A stretch of 64,000 nucleotides of DNA from Ascaris suum. Its lineage: Eukaryota; Nematoda; Chromadorea; Rhabditida; Ascarididae. Positions 1 to 15,014 of the stretch are shown one piece after another (position 1 is the stretch's first letter; each line of letters starts with the position of its first letter). The notes beneath the pieces are model-generated. The model ran no database searches and was not told the DNA's origin. It saw only the letters and a program-made list of their open reading frames with translations. The stretch lies in NCBI GenBank assembly GCA_013433145.1, contig CM024183.1, positions 1,195,501 to 1,259,500 of the forward strand. Direction: 5' to 3'. The position numbers and the translations under genes were made by a program.

Positions 1-1326
1 AAATATGAGTGCAAACGTTATCGATGTTTTGTAATTTGTGCATTTATGCCTATTCAGTGAACTAATCTTTAAAAAAATTACTTATTAATACTACTTCAAT
101 ATATAGAAATTATATCTGTTAGCGTTAAGATCACATCGCTAATACAGATTTGAAAAATTGTAAATATTTTAATGTCGTTCAGCACGCTCAAATAGCGTAG
201 TTGTTTTTATTCGCCAGCAAATGAGTGGATGAATGCATATTTCAATATGCAAACTCCCAAAGTAAATATTTACAGCATATTTAATTTCAAAATTTACATT
301 TGCTACCATCTTAGGAAAAACTGGAATTACCTAAATGGGAAATAATAGGGGTAAGAAGGGGGTAGGAAGGGGGGGGGGGAAGGGAATGGACAAGAGGAAG
401 TGGGAGAGATAAAGGAAGATAGCTGTTAAAACCAGTCGGCTTGTCTTGCATGAATGTGAATGACCAGTATGCTTCTTTAACTTGAATTATTTCACTAATG
501 TGTAGAAAATGGAATTACTCAAGGAATGCACTACGATCGTCGTCTGGACGAAAAAAAAAAACGAATCTCATTATGCATTAAACATTTGTCGCACATAATC
601 CGATCAACATTAAGCCATTCATTGAAGCAACTAAATGAGTTTTCAGTAATGGATATTCTCCCCATATTCCGATATGTTTCGATTTGTATACAGCATAAAA
701 TATTTCCGGTAGTTAGCAATAACCGACTTCTTCACTCAAAGATCATTGTACTATTTTTTTTAAAATGTTCTTCTTTGTCATAGTTTCATCAATGCTTTAA
801 TTGAAATTTTTTGCATAAATTTTAATAACTTTGCATCTTTTATTTGGCAATAATTTGCATAAAGATTTTTTTTGTAATTTGCATAATATTTCGATATATT
901 ATTTATTCATTTTCATTTAATAATTTCGTAATTTGAAAATCCTACAAAAAAAAAGATCCAAAAATAATATAAAAATTTGTTGCAATAATTTCCAAAGAAG
1001 ATTGAATGTACTGAGTGAACAACCATAGTTTAAGATATATATAAATCCAATTGTAAATGGACGTTCTTTTTAAGAGAACTATAGCGATTTCTTTAAAGGT
1101 TTTTTCTAATGGAATAATGAATATCACTTATAGGGATTGCAGTAAATTATATCGAGGAACCTCTTTAGTCAATTACTGATGCAATCATATTTTATCTCTT
1201 CACAAATAGAAACTACATATCGATAAGTGAATGTGGTATGAGTAATTAATTCATTGTTAGCAGTTTAATTCTCTGTAAATAATTCATGCATTTACATTTA
1301 CAAAATAAATTAAAAAAAATAAATAA

Positions 1327-1365
<39 letters not shown>
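1327..1365. repeat. (AAAT)n tetranucleotide microsatellite
   Basis: About nine to ten near-perfect copies of AAAT/TAAA lie in a longer A/T-rich run. No transposon body is visible directly beside it. Confidence 0.9.
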
Positions 1366-1366
<1 letters not shown>

Positions 1367-2685
1367 CGTAAACGTAAATACTAATAGTAAACAAAAATAG
1401 AAATTAAATACACCTGTTCGGTTATTTTTTTTTTTGTTTCGGATGTAGTTAGAGATAGGCTACTAATGGATGCCAGCGGAATTCACATTTGTAATATTAT
1501 TGAAAGGAATATTCGAAATAAAAGAGCAACTCGATTTATTGATAGGCAAATTCCCTCTAATCCTTACAATTACGAAAAATCGGTGACGGAATTTAGTGCC
1601 CTTTTTTTTTGAAGAGACAATTTCAATGCAATCTAATTTTAATCAACATATAAAGTTTAAAAAAAAAAAAAACTTCGATGAAGCGAAAAAAATTTTTACA
1701 AGGAAATATTTTATGAAAAATGCAAAACTTTTGCAAAGTCTCACAGATTGATCTTCTTTGAAAAAATTTATCGTTTGCATTTTTTTTTTGGCAAATTTGC
1801 AATTGCACTGTAAATCGGACATTTCTACTTGAATCTATTTGTAATATTTTCGTCTAGCAAATAATGTCAGTAGAAAATTTGGCTTAGAATAGCTTTTATA
1901 GTATTATAGGTCCGCTTTGAACAGGATCACGTTAAGTGTTGAATAATCTTTTATCTCTCATGGATTGTTTGGTCTAGACTAATATTCTTTTATGTGAATT
2001 TACGCCAAGTAAATTGAATATTTGCATATTTGGACATTTATCTTGTGTATTTGCATATGCCGATGTTGCATATCAAACAATGCAAATATTTATATCTTCC
2101 AATAGAAAACTGAATGCGGTGATTGCAATATATTAAATGAATAGAAGCTATAGCTTTTATTTAATGCGTATGCAAATCTCGAATACCTTAATGAAAAAGC
2201 CTTATTCAGATAATTGTTTATATTATAAATAAGCATCTCAATGGTCATGATACTTTCTATCTATTTTGCTAGTAAATTATAGGATTAAATTTCATCTGCA
2301 TAAGATATTTTGCTCCATGGATCGTCCATATGAATAATTTTCTATCTATTTTTGGCCATATTTTGGCTACAAAGATGTGCCAAGAAGGAATAGCAAAATA
2401 TATGCCTTAGTAGTTATATTCATGAAGTTGGACATTTCCACGAAATCCTAGCAAATCGTAAAAGTTTATTTAAGAAATATGTGTATTTTAATTGATGCAC
2501 ATTATTCGTCCACTGTTTTATAGTTCGAAAGATTGTTTCTTTTCTTCTATTGCTTGGTCATTAGAAAATGTAAGCTTACTCGATGAAAAATGCGTGCAAT
2601 TTCTTTTGGCGATTTTAAATTTCTGCCATCTATTTTGAAAATTTAAAGGATGTATGTCATAATTATTCGTCAATCTAACTTCAAT

Positions 2686-2720
2686 GGTCAGTGGTCAGTG
2701 GTCAGTGGTTAAAACCACTG
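2686..2720. repeat. Three GGTCAGT repeats running into a hairpin
   Basis: GGTCAGT occurs three times head to tail at 2686-2706. The last copy runs into a perfect 8-bp inverted repeat, CAGTGGTT at 2703-2710 and AACCACTG at 2713-2720, with a two-base loop. No function can be assigned. Confidence 0.8.
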
Positions 2721-5357
2721 GATGGACATTGCATATAGAAAACTGGCTATCATTACTACACTGCTATAGGTAACAACAAAATCTTTTGGGCAGAATATTA
2801 ATAAATAATAATACTGGAGTACTTCTAAGAGATGGTGCCAATAATTTCGCGTAGCCCATCTGCATAGTTGGTTTTCGTTGGTGCATAGGGTGGAGTAGGC
2901 GTTTGAGTGCATGCATGCGCTCGTATAATTATTCTTTATTTACATCCAGAATTAGTATCTCAATGGCTATCATACCATCTATGTACTATGCTTATATAAT
3001 TCACACACTTTGCAGGCATCATCTAGCGAATGTTGATTTAGTCGCGCAAGCTATATACAAAATTTGCATATTTTGAAACACATCGCCTATTAATGGCATA
3101 AAATTAGTGATACACAAATAACAGCACAAAACGAAACAACAAGTATAAAGCTTCTAATAGTCAAATACATGGTAATATGAAGTGAACTATAGCTTCTTCC
3201 TTGATTTCATCGATCGATACACAGATGACGAGATTAGTGGAACAATTTTCGAATAGAAACATATTTAGTGCATTACAGAGTGAATGATTGGAATGAAGAA
3301 GAACTTATAAATGGAGAAAAAAGATAGAAAAAAAAAGAATATTGAAAACCACCAGGTACAACTGAACACCTTACCAATCATGCCACTATTATTTATTAAT
3401 TACAAAAAAAAAACGCATACAATATTTGTAACAGATTGAAAAGTTTGCTTATTTTTTTTCACAGCGTTCATTTAAATGTTCTTAATTGTTTAGCTTTTGT
3501 CTTATATGACAGATTTGCGTTTTGATTAGCGATTTTCAACATTTTATGATGGAAAAACTATTATTGAAATGAATCTCTTACTAATTGTTCGGTTTGATTG
3601 AATCGTGATGGATTCTTTTTATTAAAACGCTTCTTTATTCGTTAGCCTTTATTCGTATATTTGGCACACCTGGATTTTTTGATAAATTACAGGTAAATTA
3701 AGTTTGTGAATTTTTTCAAACACTTTTATGAGTATGAAAATTCATAGACGATGTTACCGCTTAGCAGCAACAACAACAACCATGATCGTCATGCGTTTAT
3801 AAAATATGGCGAAAATCGACATAGTGGGTCATAGAGGCGGCATTGCTCCTTCGGCAAAAAACTGCAGCAAATTTGTATAGTCGAGATAGTTATAACAGGT
3901 GCATTGTACACGTACTGAACAGATAGTACTGCTCCAAATGATTTCAAGACAAGAAAGATTATACGTCTTCTACATCATATAATGAAAAATTCTAGATAGT
4001 GGCAACATTGGGAGTCAACAAATTAAGCACACCAGCTCGAGTTGCAGTCTTCTATTCTTTTTTTTTCCTGTTTGTTTAAAAATTTCGTTATATTCTCTGC
4101 AGTAAAATTTTCAATCTCATTTAATTGTATGCTTCAACAGCTATCGATCGAATAAGAAACAAAATTCAAAGAGGCCTCATTATAAGATGAGCGGAGAAAT
4201 CTATCATTTGAGCTTTTTTTTTTGTAATTTTGCAATGGGGAAGATAGTTGTCTTTTTTTGCAATTTCATTTAGCATAGCAAGGTTTTTATAACTTAGCAA
4301 AGAAGGAATTTAATAATACATATTAAATCTATTGCTTGAAAATATCTTATACAAAAGATTTTCTTTAATTTATGCTAAGCCCTGATAAATTATGCAAAGC
4401 AATTGATTTGATTATGAGATATATGTAAATTTTATAATACCGCAAATGACTGAAGTGCTTTTCGAGGCCGATATTTTAGCTTGGAATTTGAAAGAGAATA
4501 TCATTTTGTGATAGTTAAACTAAAATATCCAAGTTTGGGAACTACTGCTTTAATAGCATCCATGTTGAAACAATCGATCAGACAGACAATACACTTCTAC
4601 AGAAATATGCATTACGTATACGCAGATAACAATCCCAGCACAATCCTCTCTCCTTGCATTTTGGAGAAAATCGTCTTTCAGCGGGGATAACTTGCAAATG
4701 GTAACTTGCAAATCCTTTACTTATGAAACCACATCTTAATAGTTTTTAAACCATCTCGTGACCATATGATAGTTAGTTAAAATATTATAGCTATAGAAGA
4801 AAAAAGAGATAATTTTGGCTACCATTTACAATCGTAAATTAAACTGAGCGCAAAGGATGCTCAATGGTTGTCATGAAGAGACTCGACCAGCCGATGGCAT
4901 TTGGTATTTGCATGTATGAATGACAGATGAGGTCCGGTCATATTGCGCTGTATTGCGTTGATTGTGTATCGTCACCGTAAAAAAACATATAAGACGCATC
5001 AAAATCTCAATGCATAAAAATAGTAACGATCAGGTTAATTATCATTTAATAAACATATACACTTGAATTCAACAGTATTATTAACTCTATATGAAGATCA
5101 CCTTTGCAGCTAAATTAATAAGTAATAAACGTTTGACGGAAATATCACTTAACAGTAATAACGACGCTTGAGAGAGGCTTTTCTATTTTAGCAAAAAAAA
5201 GGGTTCAGTCGAAAGAAATTAATATGCAAATAAATAAAGAAAATAGTGTATAGAAGGTTCATTTCTCATCGAATTAAAGTAAAGTAAAATAACCCTCATT
5301 TTGTATAATTGCTAAACCCATAATATTTTCGCAAACAATCAAAATTTCATTTGCTTC

Positions 5358-5502
<145 letters not shown>

Positions 5503-8359
5503 CATTACAATACTGTATATTTTCAAGCACTGTCGAATCATGCAAAAATTCCTGAAATTCACAAGAAAGATACTTGGGAGCATTGCGGGCGCTCCGTTGG
5601 AAGGAGAACATTGCCCACTCATCCATATTCCCTAGCCGTAATTGTGCAAATCTTTCCTATTCATTACATGGGCACCGTATAAACTTCGATCTATCCAATC
5701 AGTTCGAGTGGTTGGTTTTGGCTCTTTGCTTATATAGATTGATGCAATGAGGACACGTTTGACCATCGACGTGCGGTAACTGATTGATTAAACCGAACAT
5801 GGATATAAAAGAGAGGGATTGAATTGGTTCGGCCAGTGGAATTTCGTAAGATGCTAAAATAACCTTAAACAATGTTGGCGAATTATTATTAGTTCTGGCA
5901 TATCTTTTCGCAGGTAAATAAACTTATCATACCGGAAGTGCTGTATTTGTCGTGCCAAATATTAACAAATACGAGAGTATAACAGCTCAAAATTATACCC
6001 GTAAAGCACTATGATTATATCACGTATTATATTTATGAGAAAGCAATATTGCATCTGTGCACAGTATAAGAGAGGAATACAAATAGCCGGAGATGAAATA
6101 TGTTGCCTTTCATAGGATATAGGAGGGAGGTGGAAAATCGTGGATTCGAGACAAATGTTTAGCCGCTTTTTTTTAAAAATATGTCACCTTATAATCATTT
6201 TCGAATTCATTAATATTGACGAAGAAAACAAACAACTTACTGAAATTATACAATTTAAGAAAAAAAAAAAGACGCTTGTATATTCTAGAAAACGTTGAAC
6301 ACAAGCCCACGCATCTACGCCAATAAAGAATGTTATTTGCATTGTCTCATGGGCGTGGCACAAAACATTGCACGAGCAAGGCATACTGAAAAGCTATGCC
6401 ACAAGCCACTTAAGAGAGCGTTTAGATCTCTGCACTTTTTCGATTTCTATCCCCTCACATCTCCCCGAATGAAAGCGTTAATGCAACAATATTGAAGCAA
6501 TCGTTGTGTTCGGTTTTTCTTTTCATTTTTTTGTGTTACTTCTATTACAAAGAAATTCACACATATGTTAAACTCGAAGACCGTACTGTTTTAAAAAATG
6601 GTATGATTCATCTAATAATTGTAAATCGCATCGGATTTGAATGAGGCATGTCATATATAATGTGGGGGGGGGGGGGGGGGGGGGGAGAGAGAGATGTGAA
6701 GGATGAGCTACTAAATCCTCTAAAATCACATGAATAGAATCTTATTTATCCTGTAATTTACTGATTCCCATATAATTCAGCGCTTACTTTCCCTTTAGAG
6801 TTATTTTCAGCGAGTTATCTGCAAAATGCGATACGTTTTAAAATTTGAGCAATTTATTGCAATGATTTTCATAAGTCAGAGCGCTTCACCACGAAGACAC
6901 CTGATGACTTATTCGAGCGCTTAAGGAAGCTGATTATAAAATGACGCATCTCAGGTGATCTCATGAACAGGTAATAATTTAACTACTTTATTTATGAATT
7001 ACTTCTTTGAAAAAATTTTCAATTTTCATCGCAAAAAAAAAACTTTCAGTCTTGAAAAAAAAAATCATAAAAAATCGCTCTTCTATTCAAATTTTTAAAA
7101 AATTTGATCGTAGAAAAACCGGAAATTTCAATATGATTTTCATATTCAATGTCGCGATATTAATGAATAAATTGGTCGACTTTGTTATTCCTGTTTTTTT
7201 TTGGAGGGGAGGTGGGAAAGGGGAGGTATAAGGAGGTGTTGATCAACTTTATTAAATGGGTGATGAAAGAAACACTCACCGAAAACTTTGCGTGAATTTT
7301 GACATACTAAATGAGAAAAGGAAACTCTCATATTCAACTATTATATATCCGGAATGGTCGAAATTCGATATATTTGGTACGGAATGATTAATTTTCCTGA
7401 ATGAAGTGGAAAATCCGGTTGCATCATGATGAAAACGTTTACATTGAACAGCAAAAAATGGCTTTATTGCAGATTGCTATCGACCCGGACGGAAATTGTT
7501 AGCCTTAAGTAAACATACATTAAGCGTTGATCATTTAACGAATAAAATAAACAACGTAAGTAGAAAAAATATCCATTACGTAGGGTGTGTCTTTAAGCGT
7601 TGGCATCCATTAAGCGTCCATTAAGCGTTGATCAAGAAAAAATATTAAATATAATGATGCATCAAAATGTGCAGCTTACAACACCTCACATTATTTTCTC
7701 TTATGTCTTCTCGTTCATATGCTCAAATATGTAAATTTCTCAAATCGTTGAATTTGCATAACAGATTCATTTATGCGCTACTATCGAATAGCTCATTTAT
7801 TTTCAAATATTTTTAAATTCTATTTTTAAAATCAAATGATTTTCCCGAAGAATAACTTGAAGATCTATCATAAAGTGAAATAAATAATTCATAAGAAACA
7901 AAAAATGATTGAGCGAAATTAAGTGATACTTGTTCACATGGCGCAAAGAAAATATGAATAGTTGAAAGATCCGTTATGCAAATATAATTTATTTTTTTAA
8001 GCATAAAACATTTTGTTCTATCAATTCCATATAAATTATAGACAATAAAAATATTCAGATTTTTTTTCCTATGGTTTTAGTTATTATTAAATTTTTTATT
8101 TTTTTTAATGATATTATTGTTTTATTAAAATAAGATTCGTTTTTATTTTCTGCATTTTTCAACATAGTTTTGCAAATAACTATAAAAAAATGTCTTTTAT
8201 ACAAAAAGAATGTCATTTATTGGACGTATTTATTTAGGCATTTATGTAATGATTTTTATCGTAGAGCAACTCGATTATAATCATAGACCAACTTGACTCT
8301 GATCGTAGAGCAATGTCCACTATGAAATGCTCTTATAATTGTGGTTTTAATGCCAACCA

Positions 8360-8560
8360 GTAGGATATATAAGGACTGTTCTTGCGCACTCTCTTCATTG
8401 TTATTCATTGTTTGTTCGTTCTTGGTTAGTTCTTCGTGTGCCCTGCTCGTGGGACCAAATGTGGCCGCATGGTCGACTAGTAAAATTTGTTTTTAACATT
8501 GCTGCCGACTGCAAGCGGGTGGCCCGAAAACGAGTTCGGGCCGTTGCATTTATGTCACAA
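8360..8560. promoter_or_regulatory. TATA-like box followed by a GC-richer patch
   Basis: A TATATAAGG motif near 8368 is followed about 50-60 bp later by a patch much richer in G+C than its surroundings (about 8430-8560). Two ATCGTAGAGCAA copies lie just upstream (about 8258-8313). The layout resembles a pol II promoter or a solo LTR, but I see no matching second LTR, no poly(A) signal pair and no convincing downstream coding exon. Treat it as a tentative composition and promoter-like call. Confidence 0.2.
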
Positions 8561-10981
8561 TATAGTTATGCCATAGTAAAGATGTCATAGTTTTCTCATC
8601 ATTAAATCATAGGTAATGAATATTCTATCTTTGAACAAAGGTGATAATCACTGTGCTATTTTAGTGTTGCATTTTGATAAAAACTGAAGTTTCGTTAGCC
8701 AATAATCACAACTTGATGTGTTAAATTTAAGTGAGAAAATTCAAATAATTAAGCATTTCAAACGTTGTGAGGTATTTGCTATTGCTGAAATATTTCAAAC
8801 TATTACGTTTAGATTTGGTAAGCTGTCCAAAAAAAAAAACTTAAATTTTTATAAAATTTTGGGTCCAAAAATTCGTAGAAAAACAAAATCCCAAAAAAGA
8901 ATCTTCTGAATTTTTAATTAACTTCATTTTCTGGGAATATGAATGATTTTTTTATAGATTGAAAGGAAAAAAAAAGATTGAAAAATTATATTGCATGGAA
9001 TTGAAATATTGTGATCGGATTATGGCCTAGACAGGTTGAACAATACGCATCGCCGGATTAGTGTTTATTGAGAAAGACAATTAATTTCAATCATGCAGAG
9101 GAAAAAATTTCATCGAGAGTAATATTATTATCTGCGTGACTCATTTCCCTTTCATCGAATTTCTACTTTTAAAGATAGTCACTATTTAAAAAAAAAAAAA
9201 AAAGAAAAAAAATTCATCAATATACGCTATGCTTATGAATTGTTCAATTTTGAATATCGAAATAAATGGAAAAACGCATCAAGAAAAAGTTGGCACAATT
9301 TGCATTTTTTTTTTTTTGCATTTAACTTATCTGACCGACCGATTTCACATTTTATGAATAAAAAAATAAAATAAGCAAAATTATAGCTTCATATTTTAAG
9401 TGAATACAATAATCTCTATAAGAACAAATTTTCAACAAAAGGTTTCATTTTTTTTTCGCAATTCAATCGATATGAGAGATGAGAAACTAATACGCGTAAA
9501 AGTGCAAACAATTTTTTTTCCTCATCTTCAAATATCTATCAGTCGTTTAAAAATTTTTAAATCAATATGCAAAGAAATATGAGAGATCTCATTGAAACAA
9601 ATATTGTACTCGTAACGTTCCATCGCTCGTGTTTTGATGTCTAATGAATTGAAAATGTTAGGCAGAAAGATAAACCGATAGATACAGACATACAAATACG
9701 GGAAAAAAAAATCATCTTAAGTTACATTTTGTTGGGTAAATTTTTGAGAATTTATGAAGGAAAATTTTCAATATTGTTGAAAAATATCATCGAACGAACT
9801 CAAATTCAATAACATTTTAGAAATTATTAATTATTTCATTACTTATTTTATTTTATGATAGAACCATAAAACTTTTCTATACATGTAGACATGGAAGAAT
9901 TGCTATTTGATATTCTAAAGTTCAATACAACATAATATCGATTTTTATAATAGAGTTAATCAAGGTTGTCAGAGAGAGTTAAGCCAGGTTACCTCCTGGG
10001 AAAGGTAATGTCATGGCAAACATGGAAAAACCCATTGCAAATCAGCAACACTGTCGGTAATAGTTAGCAATAAGCGTAAAATTGTTATTATTTTAGATAA
10101 CGAGAGGAGGCTATGCTGACAAAATATGAAACAGAATAGAGGAAGGAGTGGGATGGGTGAGGAGAGGGAATATGGGGGAGGGGGGGGGGGGAGGGGTGGG
10201 GGCAATGGGTCACTTGACCTCTAGTTTTTAATCGTTACATCAAATTCTATACTGTTTAATTTGCTCTTGTCTATCAGTAGACCTATAACCATCTGTATGA
10301 TAACAATTAAATAGCATAATGCTAAATTTTCTGCTATTTCTTGTCAATTTTGCTGCCAAAAGCACCTCCTCTCTCACTTAAACTTAATTCTAAAATATAT
10401 ACTTCCCAATTATCTCATCAAGTACCATCCGAACAATTATATCTTAAGCAATTTTCGAGTTCGGAAATACAGAACGAGCAGAAACGAAGAAATAAGAGCA
10501 AAGAGGGAAAGGATGGGGGAGGGATGGGTAAAGGAGGGAAAGGAGCAAGAGAGGATGGAGTAATGAGCGAAGAAGGGCATTAAAATGAAGCAGAGCAAAA
10601 CGGCACAAACATTGCTATCGTTGGGGAATTAATAGGTGCTTGCATGTTCAGCTTTAATGAAGCAAAAAGGCACTCGTCGATGCATTCAACGTGCCGCAGT
10701 ATTGCATTAAAATATTCACTAGACATACCTTATTTGCATAAAATCTTTGATGCTATCAAAATGCTCACCAAAGGCAATGTCTATGAGGGTTTTCGGTTAG
10801 ATTTGATTTGCTAAGTCTAATCAAGAGAAGCGCACAAACACTTTAGCTCAAAGTGCACAGACGCTTAAGCACACGTACTCATCATTAGTGTTCGGAATTC
10901 ACCACCATCCTTCTCATGCGGACGCAGCATAAAGATGACTCATAAATTTTCCATCACGGCGACCCTGTCTCTGCGGTCGCG

Positions 10982-11116
10982 ATGGAGATTTCCCAAAGCC
11001 CAATTCCCACCGCGGTAATCGCACTTAGTTTCATCATTTCCGTAGTGGCGAATCTCTATTACGAACGAGGATTTTGCTTTCGCAAGCAGAAAAAAACTTT
11101 CCCGTTGGGTTATTGA
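10982..11116 (+). CDS. Possible small membrane protein or first exon, unidentified
   Basis: An ATG-initiated frame of 44 codons ends in TGA and has an in-frame TAA stop about 40 bp upstream. It lies in a patch clearly richer in G+C than its surroundings. The product would have a short polar N-terminus, a hydrophobic stretch at about residues 9-25 that could be one membrane helix, and a basic tail (residues 30-39). A GTAATC donor-like site after codon 11 is in phase 0, as is the candidate exon at 12045, so this may instead be the first exon of a spliced gene. In that case the hydrophobic part is intron. I do not recognise the family. Confidence 0.3.
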   Translation: MEISQSPIPTAVIALSFIISVVANLYYERGFCFRKQKKTFPLGY

Positions 11117-12044
11117 ATATGAGGAAATTCCGTCAAGTATTATGTTGAAGCGAGAAATGCGTACAGGTGTTGTAAGAGAAACAATACTTTACTTACAAAA
11201 GATAATAATGAGATCTAGTGGATATAGTTAAAAAGTATAAAAAGGCAAGCAAAAGATGCCATATAGTTGGATGAGACCTCGAGATTGATATTTTGTCGAT
11301 AGGCTCACCTATATGCAATTTTTTAAAAACCATCACGCTTTGATATAACCGCAAGTAAAAAAAAAAACCTTGGAGTTGAAAAAAAAAACACATCGTGCAA
11401 AATCTGTGTTCTTTTTCAAATGCACATTTTCAATGAGGAGAGAATCTAAAGTATGGAAAATAATAAACAGAACCGCGCCATATATAGAGAGAAAGAAAGA
11501 ACGGCACGTGGAAAATGCACCATAATATATACTTATATCACAACTGTTCCATATGTCGAAATTCTTTGAATTTTATGTTTAATGCATAATTTTATAAAGA
11601 AATTTTCAAGGTTAAGTTTTTTTTTCTCTCTCAAAAGCAAAAACGACCGATTTCAAAAATTAACGCTAGCAAGGAACAACAACAGCATTGACCGTTATGA
11701 GAGTAAGAGCGTTCAACGAGAACGACACAAATTAATGCTGCATATTCATTATCGTTTTTAAATTTTGCCCTTAAAAAAAATTTTTTTTTAATTTTATTTC
11801 CCACGAAATATTTATTTCCAAAAGAAAAGAAAATTTTATTTCCTCCGAAATTATGAAACGTTTACTGTATAATACAATATAGTTTGTGCTAAATCTAAGA
11901 TTTCTTAACCTATATTATATTACATTCTATGGCACCGGAAGTTTCATAAACATGCTGTAGCAGAAGGAAACGGCGCAATACCAATCATTGTGAGAATGGG
12001 CCCATAATTAAATTAGACGCCTCAAAAGCTTTGTTTCCTTGCAG
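11117..12044. other. Stretch between two candidate exons
   Basis: AT-rich sequence with A homopolymers and a short GA-rich run near 11490. It would be an intron if the flanking candidate exons belong to one gene. I see no other coding signal. Confidence 0.4.
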
Positions 12045-12167
12045 CGCCCGATTCCTCTCGAAGAGGATTCTTCGGAACGCGATGAGCATTGCGCGAAGCC
12101 CTTCGAGGATGTGAAAAGCTCCCCAACCTCCATGAGAGGATATGATTCAACATGTCGCCATAGCTGA
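12045..12167 (+). CDS. Possible terminal exon of an unknown protein
   Basis: A good acceptor (TTTCCTTGCAG) is followed by a phase-0 frame of 40 codons ending in TGA. The product is hydrophilic and acidic (EEDSSERDEH near its start), then rich in Ser, Pro and Cys. That composition is unlike the Lys/Phe/Ile-rich translations expected from random AT-rich DNA, and G+C is locally raised. Its partner could be the ATG exon at 10982. The minus-strand frame over the same bases is less protein-like. No family is recognised. Confidence 0.3.
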   Translation, partial: RPIPLEEDSSERDEHCAKPFEDVKSSPTSMRGYDSTCRHS

Positions 12168-12786
12168 AAATATCTTCCTTGCACTATTACACAAACGAAC
12201 TCACACAAACCTACACATAAGTAAACACATACACATGTACCCACGTACATATATTTTAAAAATTTTTTAAATAGACTGAAAAACTCAATATATATAGCAA
12301 ATCGTATCTATTCCTTCTTTTTTTTTTCTACATTTTTATCCGTTATTTCCTAGTAATGCGATTTTTAAAACAGCAAAAAAAAAAGAAAAAATCAAATATA
12401 ATTGTTTGAATTTTCGAATATTTTCCCACAAGGAATGCTAATTTGCTGCTAAATAAATAACATAGAGCAAAATAAAATCTCATGAGAAATAAATGCTTAA
12501 AGACAGAATACAATCAATAACATTTCTCATACTATTTGAATGTTAATTGTTTCTATGCTATCAAGCTTCTTCTTTTTTTTTTGCTTCTCTATAAATAATA
12601 TATCACGTGAAAAGTTTTCATTTTATTTTTCTTTAAAATTTGAATTTTATTCAAATTTAGCTTCTTTATTCGGATTTATTTATTTAAAATTTTATTCAAA
12701 TCTCAAAAAATTTTAGGAACTTTGAACAGCGATAATAATATTCGCTAAAATTTTTCATCGGCAAGCATACATTCATATCGTTCAAA

Positions 12787-12968
<182 letters not shown>

Positions 12969-14655
12969 TGAGCCTATCTAAATTCAATAATAGCTTTATT
13001 TAAAGGATTTTTTAATGGAACTATTAGAAGACTATGAATCAATGCGTGTTTCTTTTTTCTAGTGTTTTCGATATGACAGTAACATATAACGGTTTTTTTT
13101 TGCCTCAGATTTGTGCAATATTTATCCATCATTAAACTGAATTATATAACGTTTAATCAATAAAATTTTTAAAAAAAAGTTGGAAAATACTCTCGGAGAA
13201 AAAAATATTATTAATAGAAAATATTCAAAAATATAATTTATTAAAATATGAAAATTTAATGCTCAAAATTGGCGAAAATCTTAAAAATTGAATACGAAAC
13301 TTTTTTTTTCAGCTGTTATATCAATTAAAAACCTTATTGCCATAAATAAAATGCCTCCAGGGAAATAGAAAAAAAATGCAAAATTGAAATTCCACGTGAA
13401 AAAAAAATTCCATTTCAACTATTAAAAAAATGATACAGTTTTTTTTTATAATAAAGGAGTTACGATGACATTATCATATAATTTGCAGTAGTTATATAAA
13501 TATTATGCTTTTATTGTGATCATTTATTAGATTTTTATATGACTATAATGTTCATTTAAAAGATTTATAAATGCCGTTGAAGTGTTTATAATTTCCATCA
13601 AATATTATCACCTCAATATTTTCTGTTTAGATAATCATATAAATATAAATAGACATTAAAATCGTTTCAACAATCAAATAATTTCACCTCATTCGAGAGT
13701 TATTATCGAATGAATCAACTAGCCGTTTATTGAAAACAAAAATATAGTTACATTCTCGAATAGGCCGTTAAGAAAAAAATAATAATTGTTCGTTAGCATG
13801 AGAATTGTTTTGTGTCGCATTTGTTTCACAAATAATTCTACCTTGCAAAAAATAATTAGATTGCTAAGAACAACGCTAAACAATATCTAACGGTCACCTC
13901 TAAAGAACGTTTCGTTCATTATAGAAAGATACGGAAAATATGGAGCGCTTAGCTATAAACGAATGTGGTTCCTTCTGTGTATCGATGTAAAGAGCAGGAG
14001 GAGGAGTGAGAGGGAAAGAAGAGAAAGGAGGTGAAATAATCCGCTTGAAAAAAAAAGGAAGGGGGGATGTGGTACCAAATTCTCGAGTCAACTCCACATC
14101 GATAAATTCGAATATAGCATTAGCCGTATTAAATGATATGCTTTAAATTTGGCCTCATCAAAGATTATTGATCAAAAATCAATGCGCATTTGTATGCAAC
14201 ATAAACGACTGAATCATTTCCCATTTGTATGCTAAGCTCATCATACAGATGTATTACGTTCTAGGAATAAAACAATGATACAATTTATTGAATTTCTTCA
14301 TTAGTAGCTGAAATAAGACAATAGGAAATTGAAATGAAAGAAAAAAAGAATTAAAATGAGTAATTAAATTCTTTATTAATTATTTTTCAGTTAAGTTTTC
14401 AATTAAAATTAATAAATTTTCAATTAAATCAGTCGCCTTCATATGGAAAAACTCTAGAAAATTTCAACGATTATTCATAGTACAATAAATAGTAGGAGTT
14501 ACAAATTCAACGTGAATTGCATTTGTAAAGATTTAGTTTCACAACGATTACTCATTAGTCCTTAATCATTATGAGAGAAATAAATTGGCCTAGAGAAAGT
14601 AAAATCGTGTATGATCTCAAACGGGGAAATATCAGAGATATGATAGAGATCAAAC

Positions 14656-14843
14656 AGAGGAGAAAGAGAGAGAGAGAGAGAGAGAAGAGATAGAGAGAGA
14701 GAGAAAGAGAAAGAGAGAAGAGAGAGAAAGAGAAAGAGAAAGAGAAAGAGAAGAGAGAAAGAGAAAAGAGAGAAAGAGAAAGAGAGAAAGAGAAAAGAGA
14801 AAGAGAAAGAGAAAGAGAAAGAGAAAGAGAAAGAGAAAGAGAA

Positions 14844-14874
<31 letters not shown>

Positions 14875-14983
14875 AAGAGAAGAGAAAGAGAAAGAGAAAG
14901 AGAAAGAGAAAGAGAAAAAGAGAAAGAGAAAGAAGAGAAGAGAAAGAGAAAGAGAGAAGAGAGAAAGAGAAAGAGAAAGAGAA

Positions 14984-15014
<31 letters not shown>

